From Adiantum capillus-veneris (taxonomy: Eukaryota; Streptophyta; Polypodiopsida; Polypodiales; Pteridaceae): 64,000 nucleotides of DNA. Of this stretch, positions 11,780 to 23,315 are shown piece after piece. Under the pieces are notes generated by a model. It saw only the letters and a program-made list of their open reading frames with translations, made no database searches and had not been told where the DNA came from. The stretch covers positions 145,065,350 to 145,129,349 of the forward strand of contig CM043949.1 in the NCBI GenBank assembly GCA_014529385.2. Reading direction: 5' to 3'. Both the position numbers and the translations under genes were made by a program. Every line of letters begins with the position of its first letter. Positions within the stretch are counted from its first letter, which is position 1.

Positions 11780-12646
11780 AGACATCCTACGCGTAGGATG
11801 TCTTTTTCATCAGAATTGGTTCATACTTGACATGCAGGTAGTGTAAGGCTCATGGAACATGGCTATAGGCTTGGATTTGAATTTGGATATCAAAAAAGTT
11901 GATTTTTGGGTTGAATCAGGCTTTAGGTCACAATTTGGGTAGAATGTCCATCATAGGTAGCAATTGATATCCAAATGGGTTAAAAATTGGTATATGGGCT
12001 CATTGCACCATGGTATTGGCTCCCATGCACATAGGGCCAAATTTATGCTTGAGACATCCTACGTGTAGGATGTCTTTTTCATAAAAATGACATGAAACTT
12101 GTTTTGTGGGTTGTCCTTGGCCTATGGAACATGGCCATGGTCTTGGATTTGAATTTGGACAAGATTTGATGCTTGTAAGGCTCTGTGAGGTATTTTTGGG
12201 CTCAAAAAGTGTATCTTAAAGGTGTTGAGGGTCAAAAGTGATTAGAATGGCTTCAAACTTGACATATGGGCTCTTGATGATAAGGTAATTGGATCTGGAA
12301 TGATAAAACATCCCTTGCATGTCAAAAAGGTCAATTAGACATCCTACGCGTAGGATGTCTATTTCATCATTTTTTTCTCCCTGACCACACAGATTGTTTG
12401 CTGATGTGTTGGTGAATGTGTTGTGCAGGTTTCATGGGATTTGGACAAGATTTGGTAGGTCTTTGGCCCATTATTGCCTCTATGCCGTAACTTTGTGTTT
12501 TTCCATGCATATGAGGTCAAACTTGGTCCAAATGTGATGAAACTTGGTGTATGGCTTGTAAATGTCATTCAAAACATGTGCATGATAAAAGATGTTGGAG
12601 TTTGTGGCAAAAAGTGCCCTTGAGACATCCTACGCGTAGGATGTCT
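11780..12646 (-). repeat. Array of four 24-bp palindromes, period about 280 bp
   Basis: Palindromes with half-site AGACATCCTACG lie at 11780-11803, 12052-12075 (one central mismatch), 12337-12360 and 12623-12646 (26 bp including flanking G and C). Starts are 272, 285 and 286 bases apart. The intervening sequences are weakly alike: for example 11850-11890 and 12119-12160 share a GGATTTGAATTTGGA block, so these are diverged tandem units in which the palindrome is best kept. The array lies in the leader of the extra ORF that starts at 11615. Confidence 0.93.
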
Positions 12647-14859
12647 CTTGGTGATTTTTTCAGTGCTAGTGCTCCCAGTGCTTGCCCTTTGCTCCCCTAA
12701 GTCCCTTTTGAGCTTAATTTCAACAAAAAAGTCAAATAGATAGAGTATAACTCCCTGTGTGGACTTCAAAGTCTCCGAGCTGTTTTCTGACTTTTGGAGT
12801 GCTTTTTGGCGATGAAATTTCTCAATGTTGATCTCCATAGCTTCCCGACCCCTTGGGGATCCTTGCCGTATGGTTTCCGTCGACTTTGGCTTCACTGGAG
12901 CTCCATTTGGCAATTTGTCGCTCTAGAAGCACCCATGGTTGCGTTTACATACCTTTGATGATTTGTGGTGTTCTACCACCATAGGATTTGGTTGCTGATG
13001 GTCTAGGAAAGCCGCTCGTGAAGTTTGGTGGCAAACGAACTTGCAGCTTGGCCGCAAGTGCAATTTGACGCTCTGTGTGTTTGATGCCGTTTCTGAAGTT
13101 TAGTGCCGCTTCGGGTCACTTTTTGGTCATGCGGGTCATATAGACTTGTCGAGCATGTCGAGATGCTCCGACCCATGAATTTTGGTAGCATTTGGTCGCC
13201 GTTTCGCCGATTTCCCCTTTGGTGGCCTCTTGCGGTTTTCTTGGAATTAGGGTTTTTCCCGATGGTTTCCTACTGCCTTTGGCCATCCAGGATTGGTCTC
13301 CTAGACTAGGGTAAGCTGCCAATGAAGTCTTGTTGCTTTGGGGTTAGCCGTTAGGCCACCGTCTCTACTTGTAGGTCTCTACCGCTCGCTTTGTGTGTGA
13401 CCCCTACGCTAGTTTTCGCGACATAATGACAAACATGCACGAAAAGATCAAGGTAGTGAGACTACCTCTCATGTCTGGAGCTCGTCGGGTAGTCTCTCGT
13501 GCGCATCGTAGAAGCTGCTGGAAGGTCGATCCGCTCTAGGTGGCAGAAGCTCTCTCCACAAAGTCAATAGTGGGAATGAGCTAAAAATGGGGTGAAAATT
13601 TCTTATAATAGAGGTCCCCGAACCACTTTTCATGAAATTTGACATGTGCTCCTATCTTCTTGCGAGATGCGGTTTAGGCTCAATAATTTCTTGATTTGGA
13701 CTCCATTTGCTCTGTTTACCAGAAATTTGGCATTTCGGTCAAAACCTCGCCAAAACACGCTTTCCGCTCCAGTCTCATAATTGCACCCCCACTGTACCAT
13801 AGGTTTTCCTATAGTCACTGATCATCACCATATTTTTTGTTTTTCACTACGACTATTTTTCACCTGCTTTTGTATTTTTGAAGTTTTTCTGCCGAAAATT
13901 AGCAAAACTAAAAGGAAAATAGCAAATCAAACCCAAAAAATCCCCAAAAATCATAATAAATCACAAACATCACCGCAACACATTATATACACTCACTTGA
14001 AATTTTTATGGCCGGGTTTCTTCGTTTTACCAATATTTTTCTTGAAAAGTGGCTATTTCTACTTATATACACACACCTAGGGGCTTGATTTGGCGTTTGG
14101 CCCCATATACCTGTAGATTCATGCTGTATAAGGGCATAAGTACTTGGGTTACTCCAGAAAATTTCGCAATCAAACAACAACCCTTAAAATAGTCGAAATT
14201 CATGCCCTTTTTTGTTGTTTCTGTCATTGGTTCCGCATATGAGAGTGCCTCTAGAATGCCTCCCCCCCTCCTAGCCAGAGTCCTTGGGACGACAAGGTTT
14301 CGCCTCAGAGTATGTGCCGTGCATAGGTTAAAAAAAATATGTGCTAATGCCTGGCCGATTAATGTGGCCCTACTTTATGCATACTCTGTCAATGCATGGA
14401 AAAATTAATGCTGTGCAAGAGAAGGGAATAAGCAAGATGCTTATTGGCATTCGCCGTCGAGGTTTCCTGCTTTCTTTGTAAGTAACATCTATAACTCTGC
14501 TGCTCTATGTTTAATTGTTTTTGCAAAATGCAATTGCTTTGCCGACACTGTTGATGGAGTCGTAGCTATTGCTAAGGATAGAATTGGCTGGGATGTAATA
14601 GCTATGGTCCTTATGACCTTGACTTTCCATTGGTATTTTGTTGTTGCCGATTTTTGTAGATGGTTTGGCTCTTTCTTGTTTTCCACTAGTTTGTCTTTCA
14701 TCGGCATCCATATATGTCTGTTTTCCTTTTTGAAATGCCGCTGTCTGCTTTCCATTGTTGCTTGTACTGAAGCTAATTTCTTTTGCTTTTGCTTTGGTAT
14801 CCAAATGTGAGTGACATTTGGGTTCTGGCTAAGCATTTTCTTTGGGATCCACATCTGTT
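12647..14859 (-). other. Element A linker without recognisable genes
   Basis: About 2.2 kb between the end of A's integrase ORF and the palindromic array. Only short frames occur on either strand and none resembles a known domain. An A-rich stretch lies at about 13900-13990. I see no primer site, LTR terminus or TIR here. Confidence 0.6.
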
Positions 14860-16695
14860 TTATGACCTTGGTTTGTGTTTAACCGTCTGCTTTGTTGGAA
14901 TCCTTTTGTTACATTGTTGTTTGTCTGCCATGTCATTTCTATGTTTCCGCATCCATACTTGTTTCCCAGGTTTTGGTAGCCTAGATCTTTGCATTGCGGC
15001 GGATGACTTCATATGTCTGTAATTAGCATGGTTGGCTTTTACTTGATTGTTTGTCACGGGTATCATGTTCTTTAATGGCATTTGTGCTTTGGGCTTTGTT
15101 TCTAGTGATTGCATGGCTTGCAGTTGATCATGCTTGTATTGCTGAGCAAAAGCTATCACCAGTTGTTCATGTTCATGTTGAGTTTTGACCGCCTTTGCTT
15201 TCCAATCTATCTGCACATTGTATGCTTTTTGCCAAGGTTGCCCCAGCATCATTTGGTGTTGTGTGCTTTCATCTGTCACCACATAGAATTTGTGTGGGTA
15301 AATATATTGATGTATCTGTACATGCAATATAGTCCATCCCAATGTTTTCAATGGGTGTGATGTGCTACTTTCCAGTACTTGAGGAGTAGGATGAAGTTGA
15401 TCTGTGACTTTGAGCTGTTGGTATAATCTGTAAGAGATTAAATTTGCTTGAGCACCTGAATCAAGCAATGCTGTTGATTCAACTTGATTGTTGCTACCCA
15501 CTTTTACCGTAATTATTGGCTCCACTGTTTCCTCCTCCAACTTCGTCAGTCGAATGGCATTTATTCTGAATGGTGGTCCACTTTGTTGTTGTTGTCGCAG
15601 AAGCTGTCTTTTTGCAATGCGTTCTTGTGCTTCGGCTTGAGATTCCTCCCATACTCGCTGTTTTTCCTTCATTCTTTGTTTTCCTTGATGAATTTTTTGG
15701 AGCATCTCCTGTGTGAGTGGTAGATGATACCTCCTCAGTCGACATCCACTAATCCAGTTTAGCATTTCTTCACCTGCTAATGTAGCAAGCTTGACAGCTC
15801 CACTTTGTGATAGATCACTAATCACAAATGGTCCCATCCCTCGCTTTTTAAGTTTCTTGGCATGTTGCTTCAAGGTATAAACAAGTACATAATCACCTGT
15901 TTTAAACTCTTTGGTACGCACATGTTTGTCAAAAAATTCCTTTTGTCTTCTCTTTTTAGCATAGATTGAAGCGACAGCGCGTAAGCGGAGTTCATCTAGC
16001 TTTTCAAGATCATCAATCCTTGAAGAGAGCTCATTCCCTGTCCATTCCAAGCTTTTTGCTACTCGTAGAGTTGGGATTAAAAACTCTATGGGTAGTATAG
16101 CATTTAGTCCAAATACCATGTTGTATGGTGTTGTTCCTATTGATGTTTTGTAAGCTACCCTATATGCCCATAGTGTTGACTGTAGCTGCTGATCCCAATC
16201 TGTTCTTGATTCTGAAACTATTTTAGTGAGAACCGTGCATAGTGTTTTATTTGTGGCCTCAGCTTTCCCATTGGCCTGTGGATGGTATGGTGCGGATTTC
16301 CTATGTATGACCACGAATTCCTCTAGAAGATATTCAATGACTTCATTGAGAAAATGTGTTCCACGGTCACTGACAATTTCTATTGGTAACTCGTAACGTA
16401 CAAAAACATTCTCATACAAAAATTGTGCCGTGGTGCATGCATCAGCTTTTTGTGTTGCTTTGGCTTTGACCCATTTTGTGAGATAGTCCGTAGCCACAAT
16501 GATATATTGGGTATGGGTGCGATATGCAGGGGGTGATATAGGTCCCACAAAATCAATGCCCCATTTTGCAAATGATCTTGCTCCCATCATTGGCCGTAAT
16601 GGCATCTCATCTCTTTTTTTTGGCATCTTGGTGCGTTCACATGCATCACAACGCTTTACAAGCTCTTCAGCATCCATGTGCAATGTAGGCCACAA
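14860..16695 (-). pseudogene. Element A integrase core fused to a second retropepsin-like domain
   Basis: One open frame of 611 codons. Numbering from 16695: integrase catalytic Asp48 (KWGIDFVGP), Asp110 (VSDRGTHF) and Glu146 (NGKAEATNK), with DD35E spacing; then the integrase C-terminal domain with GPFVISDLS near 290. A charged Gln-rich linker (about 340-385) leads into a region with TALLDSGAQANLIS (Asp412) and MMLGQPW (about 481-487), followed by QIDWK: the two hallmarks of a retropepsin about 70 residues apart. The tail (about 510-611) is basic. A TAA just upstream breaks it from the zinc-binding part, and the listed start is not ATG. A canonical protease also exists in A at 28645-29403, so this is an additional domain, possibly a binding fold rather than an active enzyme. 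Confidence 0.88.
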
Positions 16696-18040
16696 AATTC
16701 TTGCAGCGGTTTAGAAAATTTTTGTCGTCTTATCGCCCGAAAAATAGTCTCTACTTATTCCGCTATGTGCATGTTCTAGAATCAGCAGGTATTCACTTCA
16801 CTTGCACTGATTCGAAGTTGATTGTCCTTTCCCCGCTTATAGAGTTGGTTCTCAATTAACTGAAAGTGGGGAGCTTCTAGCTCTATAGCTTTTTCCCATG
16901 CTCTTGTGATGTTCTCAGGGAACGTCCTGGTGGTTAAGAAGTCAATGATATATTGACTCAATGCAAGTGTTATGTTAACCTGAAACAAAGTTGCGTGATC
17001 CACTGGTCGTTTGGCACTACATATCGTACAATTGGTAACATAAGAATGTGTATCCGCATACATAGTTGGCCAGTAAACCCCTAACTGTTTCAGTCTCTGG
17101 TATGTCTTCACTGTTGAACAATGAAATGCACAACCCTGGACATGTGCCTCTTCAAGGCAGCACTCGAATTCTTCTGGATTTATACATAATCGTAGGATTA
17201 GGTCAGATCCAAGATGATATAGCCGTCCTGCTATCAACTAGAAGTTTTTTGTTTGTCGAATTGTTTGTTGTTTGAATCCGCATTCCGTATTATCAAACTC
17301 ACTTCCGAAGGAAATAATACTAACAATTTCTTGAGACCATTTGGGTACCATTTCAATGTTGAAAAGATAAGTATCTGGTATGTCATCATCTACTCCTTCA
17401 AGAGCTTCCCCGTTGTGTATCCTTGAAAGATGATCCACTCGTAGATGGGATTTACCCTTTTTGACCACCACTATGAAGTCAAATTCTAGTAATATAATAA
17501 ACCAGCGTACGATTCTCCCTGTATTGCAAGGTTTATTTTACTAGGTACAAAAGAGCTTGATGATCTGTGAAGAATATAAATTTTTTTGCAAGCAAATAAT
17601 GCCGAAATTTCTTTAAAGCATAAATCATTCCTAACCCTTCCCTCTTAGTGGTTGTGTAGTTCTTTTCTGCACTGTTTAACTGTCGCCTCGCATAGCAAAC
17701 TAGAAAATCCATTGTTCCGTCTCCAGGTTGAGCTAGAATACTTCCAATGGCATATGCTGAAGCATCAATGTGCACATGGAATATATTTTCCCAATCTGGT
17801 GCCTTTAGTACAGGTGCTGATATAAGGTTTTCCTTCAGCTTTTGGAATGAAGTTCTACACTCCTTGGTCCACTCGAAATTGACTAGCAAACGATACAGAG
17901 GTTGTGCGATAACCGCATACATGTATATGAATCTTCGATAATATCCGCAGTGTCCCATGAAGGATTGCACTTGTTTCGCATTAGAAGGCCTGGACAGGTC
18001 TACAATGACTTTGACTTTGTCTAGGTCTGTGGTTATGCCA
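16696..18040 (-). pseudogene. Element A RT end, RNase H and integrase zinc domain
   Basis: Minus-strand reading from 18035: the end of RT (SFMGHCGYYRRFI), an RNase H with HIDASAYAIGSIL, KREGLGMIYALKKFRHYL and FTDHQALLYLV, then DHLSRI, then an H-H-C-C zinc region (HVQGCAFHCS ... CTICSAK, about 17160-17005). Stops and frame changes near 17535, 17470, 17237 and 16722 break it. Its RT half continues beyond chromovirus C1 at 26787; the flanking TGCCA (18036-18040 and 26787-26791) is C1's target duplication. The RNase H Asp, Glu and Asp motifs are still visible. Confidence 0.88.
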
Positions 18041-19616
18041 TGTCCTAAAATCTACTATCTAACCAACCCAAATGATTTTCTCATATTAAATTGATCACTT
18101 AATGTGGGAGAACAAACGGGAACAAGTGTTAAGATATAGATATGTGCTTATAGATCTATCTCAACACGGGACCAATGGTAAAGGGGCCCAAATGAGAGAT
18201 GGTCTATCAAAGAGCAAGGTTAACCAATGGAGTATAAGACCTTAGGGTTAGCTTCATTGAAGACCTCCAATAATGTTTGTAAAAGTCCTTTGACCTTAGG
18301 TAAGATAGGGATGAGCTTGAGGCGGCGGGAACCCGGCCCAAGCTCGAGGTGCTTGTCTTGCTTGAGGTGCATGTCATTCTTAAGGTGCTTGATCTACTAC
18401 ATGCTTAAGGTGCTTGACTTGCTATATGATTCAGGTACTTGAGGTGCTTTGAGAAGCTTGCCTGGGATGCTTGTGGGAATACACCCTAGTCCAAGTGCTT
18501 AGTCATGCTTGATGACTAAGGTGCTTGAGCACCAAAAGTCAAAAGAATCTCTACAAAGAGGGGGGCGAGCCCTTTTCCTAGGGGCTAGACAGAGAACACA
18601 CACTCACACACACAAGGAAGGCCCAAGCTTGAAGAGGCAGCAGGGACACATGTCAGGCCCCTACCTATGTTACCTTCATGAGATGCTTGAAGCCTATTGG
18701 TTGGCCACCCAAGGGGTCCAATAGTAATTTAGGAGATTTAATTAATTGATTTAGCATTTATCTAGCCCTCTCTCTCAAAGCGGAAAGGGGGACACTTGTC
18801 TCAAGGCTACCCCTACTGCTTGGAATGCCTCCTGCTTATGATTGGCTAGGTCTGGAGGGGTCCAATGAGCTTCAAGCATGAGCTACAAGGGGGGGTCAAC
18901 CCAAGCAAGCTAGGGGGTTGCTTAGGGGGTATACTCACCCATACACACTCAAAAAAACTCTCATTCTGTGCTATGCAAAGTGCAAGAGCTCCCTCTCCAA
19001 GCAAGTAGAGGTTGAGAGCCTATACCATCACTCTTGGCTATGGAGTGCGAATCCAACCAAGAGATATGCTTCAATGCTTAAGCTTGCCATCTCCTTCTTC
19101 TTCATTACTATGCTAGCAACAAGAGTTATGATAAGTGAGGAACTAATTCTTTCTCCTACGAAAGGTTTCTTCTTCCTCTTCCCTACCCTCATTCCCTGCT
19201 AGCTCTCTCCACCTTCGAAGGTATTTGAGGTCTTGGGACTGAGGCTTGGGATAGTTAAAGATTTCTTCAAGTTTATGTTATGTTTGTGATGCATGAAGCT
19301 TTCCATCTTCATTGCATCACCTAGGTCACAAGGAACACAAAGATTGTATTGTAACAAGTCTCTCTTAATGGGAGAAATCATAATACAAATGCCTATTGGA
19401 GGGGGGACCCGCTCCACATAAATCCGGTCCTCAACTGTTGTCATGTTCTCTAAATTCTCTCTCTTGAGAAAGTATTGTTCATGCCAAGTTTACTAATTGT
19501 TATGATTATGTTGCTATCTTCAATTATGTTCACCCATTATGCGCACAAATTCATTTCTCAAAAGTACTCTCATTAATTTCCGCTACTCTCAAGTTAAATA
19601 GGCCGATTCCATTACA
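18041..19616 (+). repeat. Element C1 5' LTR
   Basis: Aligns with 25159-26786 and with the split and inverted C2 LTR. It contains an internal minisatellite of AGGTGCTTG-like units (about 18345-18450), shorter here than in the 3' LTR, which explains most of the 1576 versus 1628 bp difference. Confidence 0.94.
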
Positions 19617-19617
19617 T

Positions 19618-19630
19618 TGGTATCAAAGCA
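19618..19630 (+). promoter_or_regulatory. Element C1 primer binding site
   Basis: TGGTATCAAAGCA begins one base after the LTR. It matches the initiator-Met-type primer site with one or two changes. Confidence 0.85.
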
Positions 19631-20030
19631 TTTAGTTTCTCTTTTCTTGCTTAAGAAGAGAGGTCCTTAAGTAGCCTATAAATGGTTGATTTTGTTAATT
19701 ATAATAGGGTAAGTGGAATTGGGATCTTTTATCGGTTTTGTTGAGCCCACTATGTGGGGGATGGTGCACACCTCGGGAGCTCTGGACTTAATAATAGATT
19801 CTTTTTAGGCTTGCCTACGGCTTTACCATTATTGAGCCATAAGAAGTCCGAAAGGGGATAGCCCTTGGCAACTCTGCTATGTTAGACCTACTCCTCTACT
19901 CTCTATAATTAACCACTTCGAGCCGTGGGTGTAGATACTTAAGAGCCGATTTTCAAAGGCTACGAGGAGTGGCAACTAAGGTTTTGAATTGACAAAGCAT
20001 ACACTAAGTACATACATAAATTTTGTTAAC
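19631..20030 (+). other. Element C1 leader
   Basis: About 400 noncoding bases between primer site and gag ATG 20031. No conserved structure was recognised. Confidence 0.6.
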
Positions 20031-21488
20031 ATGGCTGACAATAATCAAGAGAGTAGAACAAACATTGATAGCTTTGATTTTGCACATGAAGGTGCTAATG
20101 ATGATGCTCCCATGTTTGTGAATTATCTCGTCACTAGGTTGCAACAAGCTATGGGCAACCCTGCTTTGCAAGCCGAAGTTACTCAACAACTTTGTGCTTA
20201 TGGAATTTCCCTTCCTCTCCAAGAAGAGAGAGAGCTTAGGAGGCCTCTTGAAGATATCCCCAAAATAAGACTCTCTCCCATTTGAGAGGAGGAATCCAAA
20301 GAGCAAGAAAGTAATGAAAGTTTAAGTTCCTCTGAAGATGTGGCTCCACGAAGATGGCGGTCTCGACGATCGTCTACTCCTCCCAAGAGGAAAAGATCAA
20401 CACATAGTCCTTCTCCTCATCACTCTGAAAGGCAAGAGAGGAAACAAAGGAAGAAAAGGGCTAGGAAGAGGTCACCCTCTTTTCCTTCTTCTTCACCTTC
20501 CTCCTCTTTCGATGAAAGTTATGGCTATTCTCCTAGAGAATACAAGAGTGGAGGACATCGCAAATCATTTCCTGCATGGTGAAGGTCACAAAAGCTAAAG
20601 AAGTTCAAGGAGGGAGGAAAGAGTATCTCTTTTCTCACCTATGATGGCACCTTCGGTGCTACCGACAAAGTGTTGGCCTTCATCCAACAATTTGATGCGG
20701 CCTTTGGAGATGAGGGCTTCACAGATTCCTCCAAGCTATGCCATGTAGCTATGCACTTCCAAAAATCAGCTCTTCAATGGTGGGCTAGCCTTCGTGGAAA
20801 TGGTGAAGCCCCAAAGACATGGAACACTCTACGAGTTTCCATCATGAAGCAATTCCTTGCAAGCGATGCAAAGGACAAAGTGCTTACCGAATGGCGCAGC
20901 TTGAAGCTCCTCTCCCATGAGTCCATCCACAAATATGTAGACAAGTTTTGGGATTTACATCTCAAGGCTACTATCTTTCAAAAGATAGACTTTGCCGAGC
21001 AAAGGCAACAATTCTGTGCGGGATTAACTGAAGATATGGCCGAATACATCAACTCTCAACTGCCTGGTACTATTAGCAAAGTAATACATCACACCATGGT
21101 TGCTTCACGCATCAATTACCATCAAGGGGCTAGACGTAATGTCAAGCCCATGGAAAACAAAGACAAAAATGATGCAAAGGGGAAAACCAATGTTCAAAAT
21201 ACTTCCCAAGTCAATTCCAACAACAACAACAACAATCGGTCCAAGGAGAAGGGAGTTTACAAAGGTAAAAACAAACTCTCTCCTGAATAGCTTGAAGCTT
21301 TTCGCAAGGACCATAAGTGTTTCAAGTATGGGGAGCAAGTACATGGCTATCGTTCTTGCCCCAAGAAGAATACTCGCAATGAGACTCCAAGGGCTTCCAC
21401 CATCGAAGCTCCAAAAGAGGATGCTCATTGCAAAGGATCATCACTTTCCTATGCTTGGGGAAAAGTAAGAGAGCATGATGCCTTCATC
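20031..21488 (+). pseudogene. gag: Element C1 gag
   Basis: Starts at ATG 20031 (MADNNQESR, shared with C2). The frame continues into pol but is interrupted by TGA 20283-20285, TGA 20580-20582 and TAG 21288-21290. It encodes an acidic N-terminus, an Arg/Ser/Lys-rich segment (about 20340-20500), then a capsid-like domain (about 20650-21130) with the WWASLRG region typical of plant gypsy gag. The single zinc knuckle near 21316-21357 has its second Cys changed to Tyr. Gag would coat element RNA in the cytoplasm. Confidence 0.9.
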
Positions 21489-23300
21489 TTGTTTGACCCT
21501 GGATCTACTCTCAACTTCATATCAATCGAGTTGGCCACCAAGTTGGGCATTCAAGCTTTTGAGATGGGAGATATAGTAGTGGCTGATGCAGCTTTCAAGG
21601 GACAACAAGCCTCCGTTACTCCCTTGATTGGGAAGTTGAGGCTTCATGTCCAAATCTATGTCCACAAGGAAGACTTCTTCATCTCTCCTCTCCAACATGA
21701 TGATGTTATCCTAGGGGCACCATGGTTTGATTGCATGGCTGCCAACATGAAGTTCCCTGAAAGGAGAATCTACTTCGCCTACAGGGGAAAGAACATGTAT
21801 ATAGATGCTAGTGAGTGTGGTCACACTATTCCACTTGTAAATCCTCTTGCTTTTTATAAGTCAATGAAGAGCTCAGTTTCTGCGTACATGATTTTTGTCA
21901 AAGAGTCTCTAAAAGATACTAATATTTCATCAAATGTAAAGCGTAGGAATCAAGAAGATTTAGACTTTTCTAATTTTCTAAAAGGATTCCAAGATGTGTT
22001 CATCGATGATATCCCTATGGACTTACCTCCAAAACGAGGGGATGATGACCATCGTATTGAGCTCCTTCCTGGAAGCTCACCACCTAACAAGCCTCCTTAT
22101 CGAGTCTCACAAGCTCAACAAGAGGAGATCATGAGGCAAGTACAAGATTTGGTAGACAAAGGGATGGTGAGGACTAGTTCCTCTCCCTTTTGTTCTCCAG
22201 TCCTTTTAGTGCAAAAGAAAGATGGTACATACCGTATGTGTGTGGACTATCGAGCACTAAACCATATCACTATCAAAAATAAATTTCCCGTACCTCGGGT
22301 AGAAGATCTTTTTGATAAGCTACAAGGCTCTACCTACTTCAGTAGGATTGACCTTAAGAGTGGCTATCATCAAATAAGGATAGTGGATGAAGATATCTTA
22401 AAGACCGCATTTTGCACAACGTTTGGTCTTTATGAATATCTAGTCATGTCTTTTGGCTTGACTAATGCACCAGCTACGTTCAATCGTTTGATGGAGAAAA
22501 TTTTTAGACCATATCGTAAATTCACTGGAGTGTTCTTTGATGATATCATCATCTACTCCAAGTCTTTGGAGGAACATAAGAAACATCTCCAAGTGATATT
22601 TCAAGCATTGAGGGAGAACAAGCTTTATCTCAACCCAAAGAAAAGCCAATTCTTCCTTCAAGAGATTCAATACCTAGGTCATATTATCTCTAAAGATGGT
22701 ATCCAAATGGATCCATCAAAGTTAGAGGTAATAAAAGCATGGCCTAACCCAAGAAATCTACATGAACTAAGAAGCTTTATTGGTATGTGTGCATACTATA
22801 GACGCTTCATACCAAAATTCTTTCAAGTAGCAGGACCACTACACGACTTAACTAAGAAGAACTTTAAGTTTGTATGGACTGCTAAGGAGCAAAATGCTTT
22901 TGAAAAGCTCAAAGAGAAGCTTACTTCCCAACCAGTCCTCATGCTTCCAGATCTCTCAAAGCCATTTGAGGTCCAATGTGATGCTTGTGGAGTAGTTTTG
23001 CTTCAAGAAGGGCATGCCATAGCATATGAGAGCCGAAGGCTCAATATTGATGAACGAGTCTTGGGCATTTATGAGAAAGAGCTTTTAGCTGTTCTACATG
23101 CCCTAGACACATGGAAGCACTATCTATTGGGGACTCCATTTATCCTACGAACCGACCACCAAAGTCTCAAGTATTTCATGACACAAACCAAGCTTTCTGA
23201 CAAACAAATGAGGTGGGCAAATTTTCTTTCGCAATTTAATTTCCATATTGCTCACATAGCTGGTAAGCACAATCAAGTGGACGATGCACTTTCACAATGA
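21489..23300 (+). pseudogene. pol: Element C1 protease, reverse transcriptase and RNase H
   Basis: A 603-codon open stretch in the gag frame, ended by a TGA at 23298-23300. The protease active site reads FDPGSTLNFIS (Asp at 21495-21497), with Pro where Ser or Thr is usual; C2 also has Pro there. RT shows CVDYRALN, the IDLKSGYHQI catalytic Asp and FFDD (Asp351, Asp352). RNase H starts at QCDACG, but four codons present in C2 right after it are deleted near 22990; the later TDHQSLKY motif remains. The polyprotein copies element RNA into DNA. Confidence 0.94.
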
Positions 23301-23315
23301 CCCAAAGTTAATGCG

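Noticed and set aside
11780-12646. Evenly spaced palindromic repeats as a CRISPR array
   Set aside because: Spacers are about 260 bp and related to one another, there are no cas genes, and the setting is a plant retrotransposon leader.
20340-20582. Overlapping Arg/Ser-rich frames as a splicing-factor-like gene
   Set aside because: It is the basic segment of C1 gag, in the gag frame between two nonsense codons.
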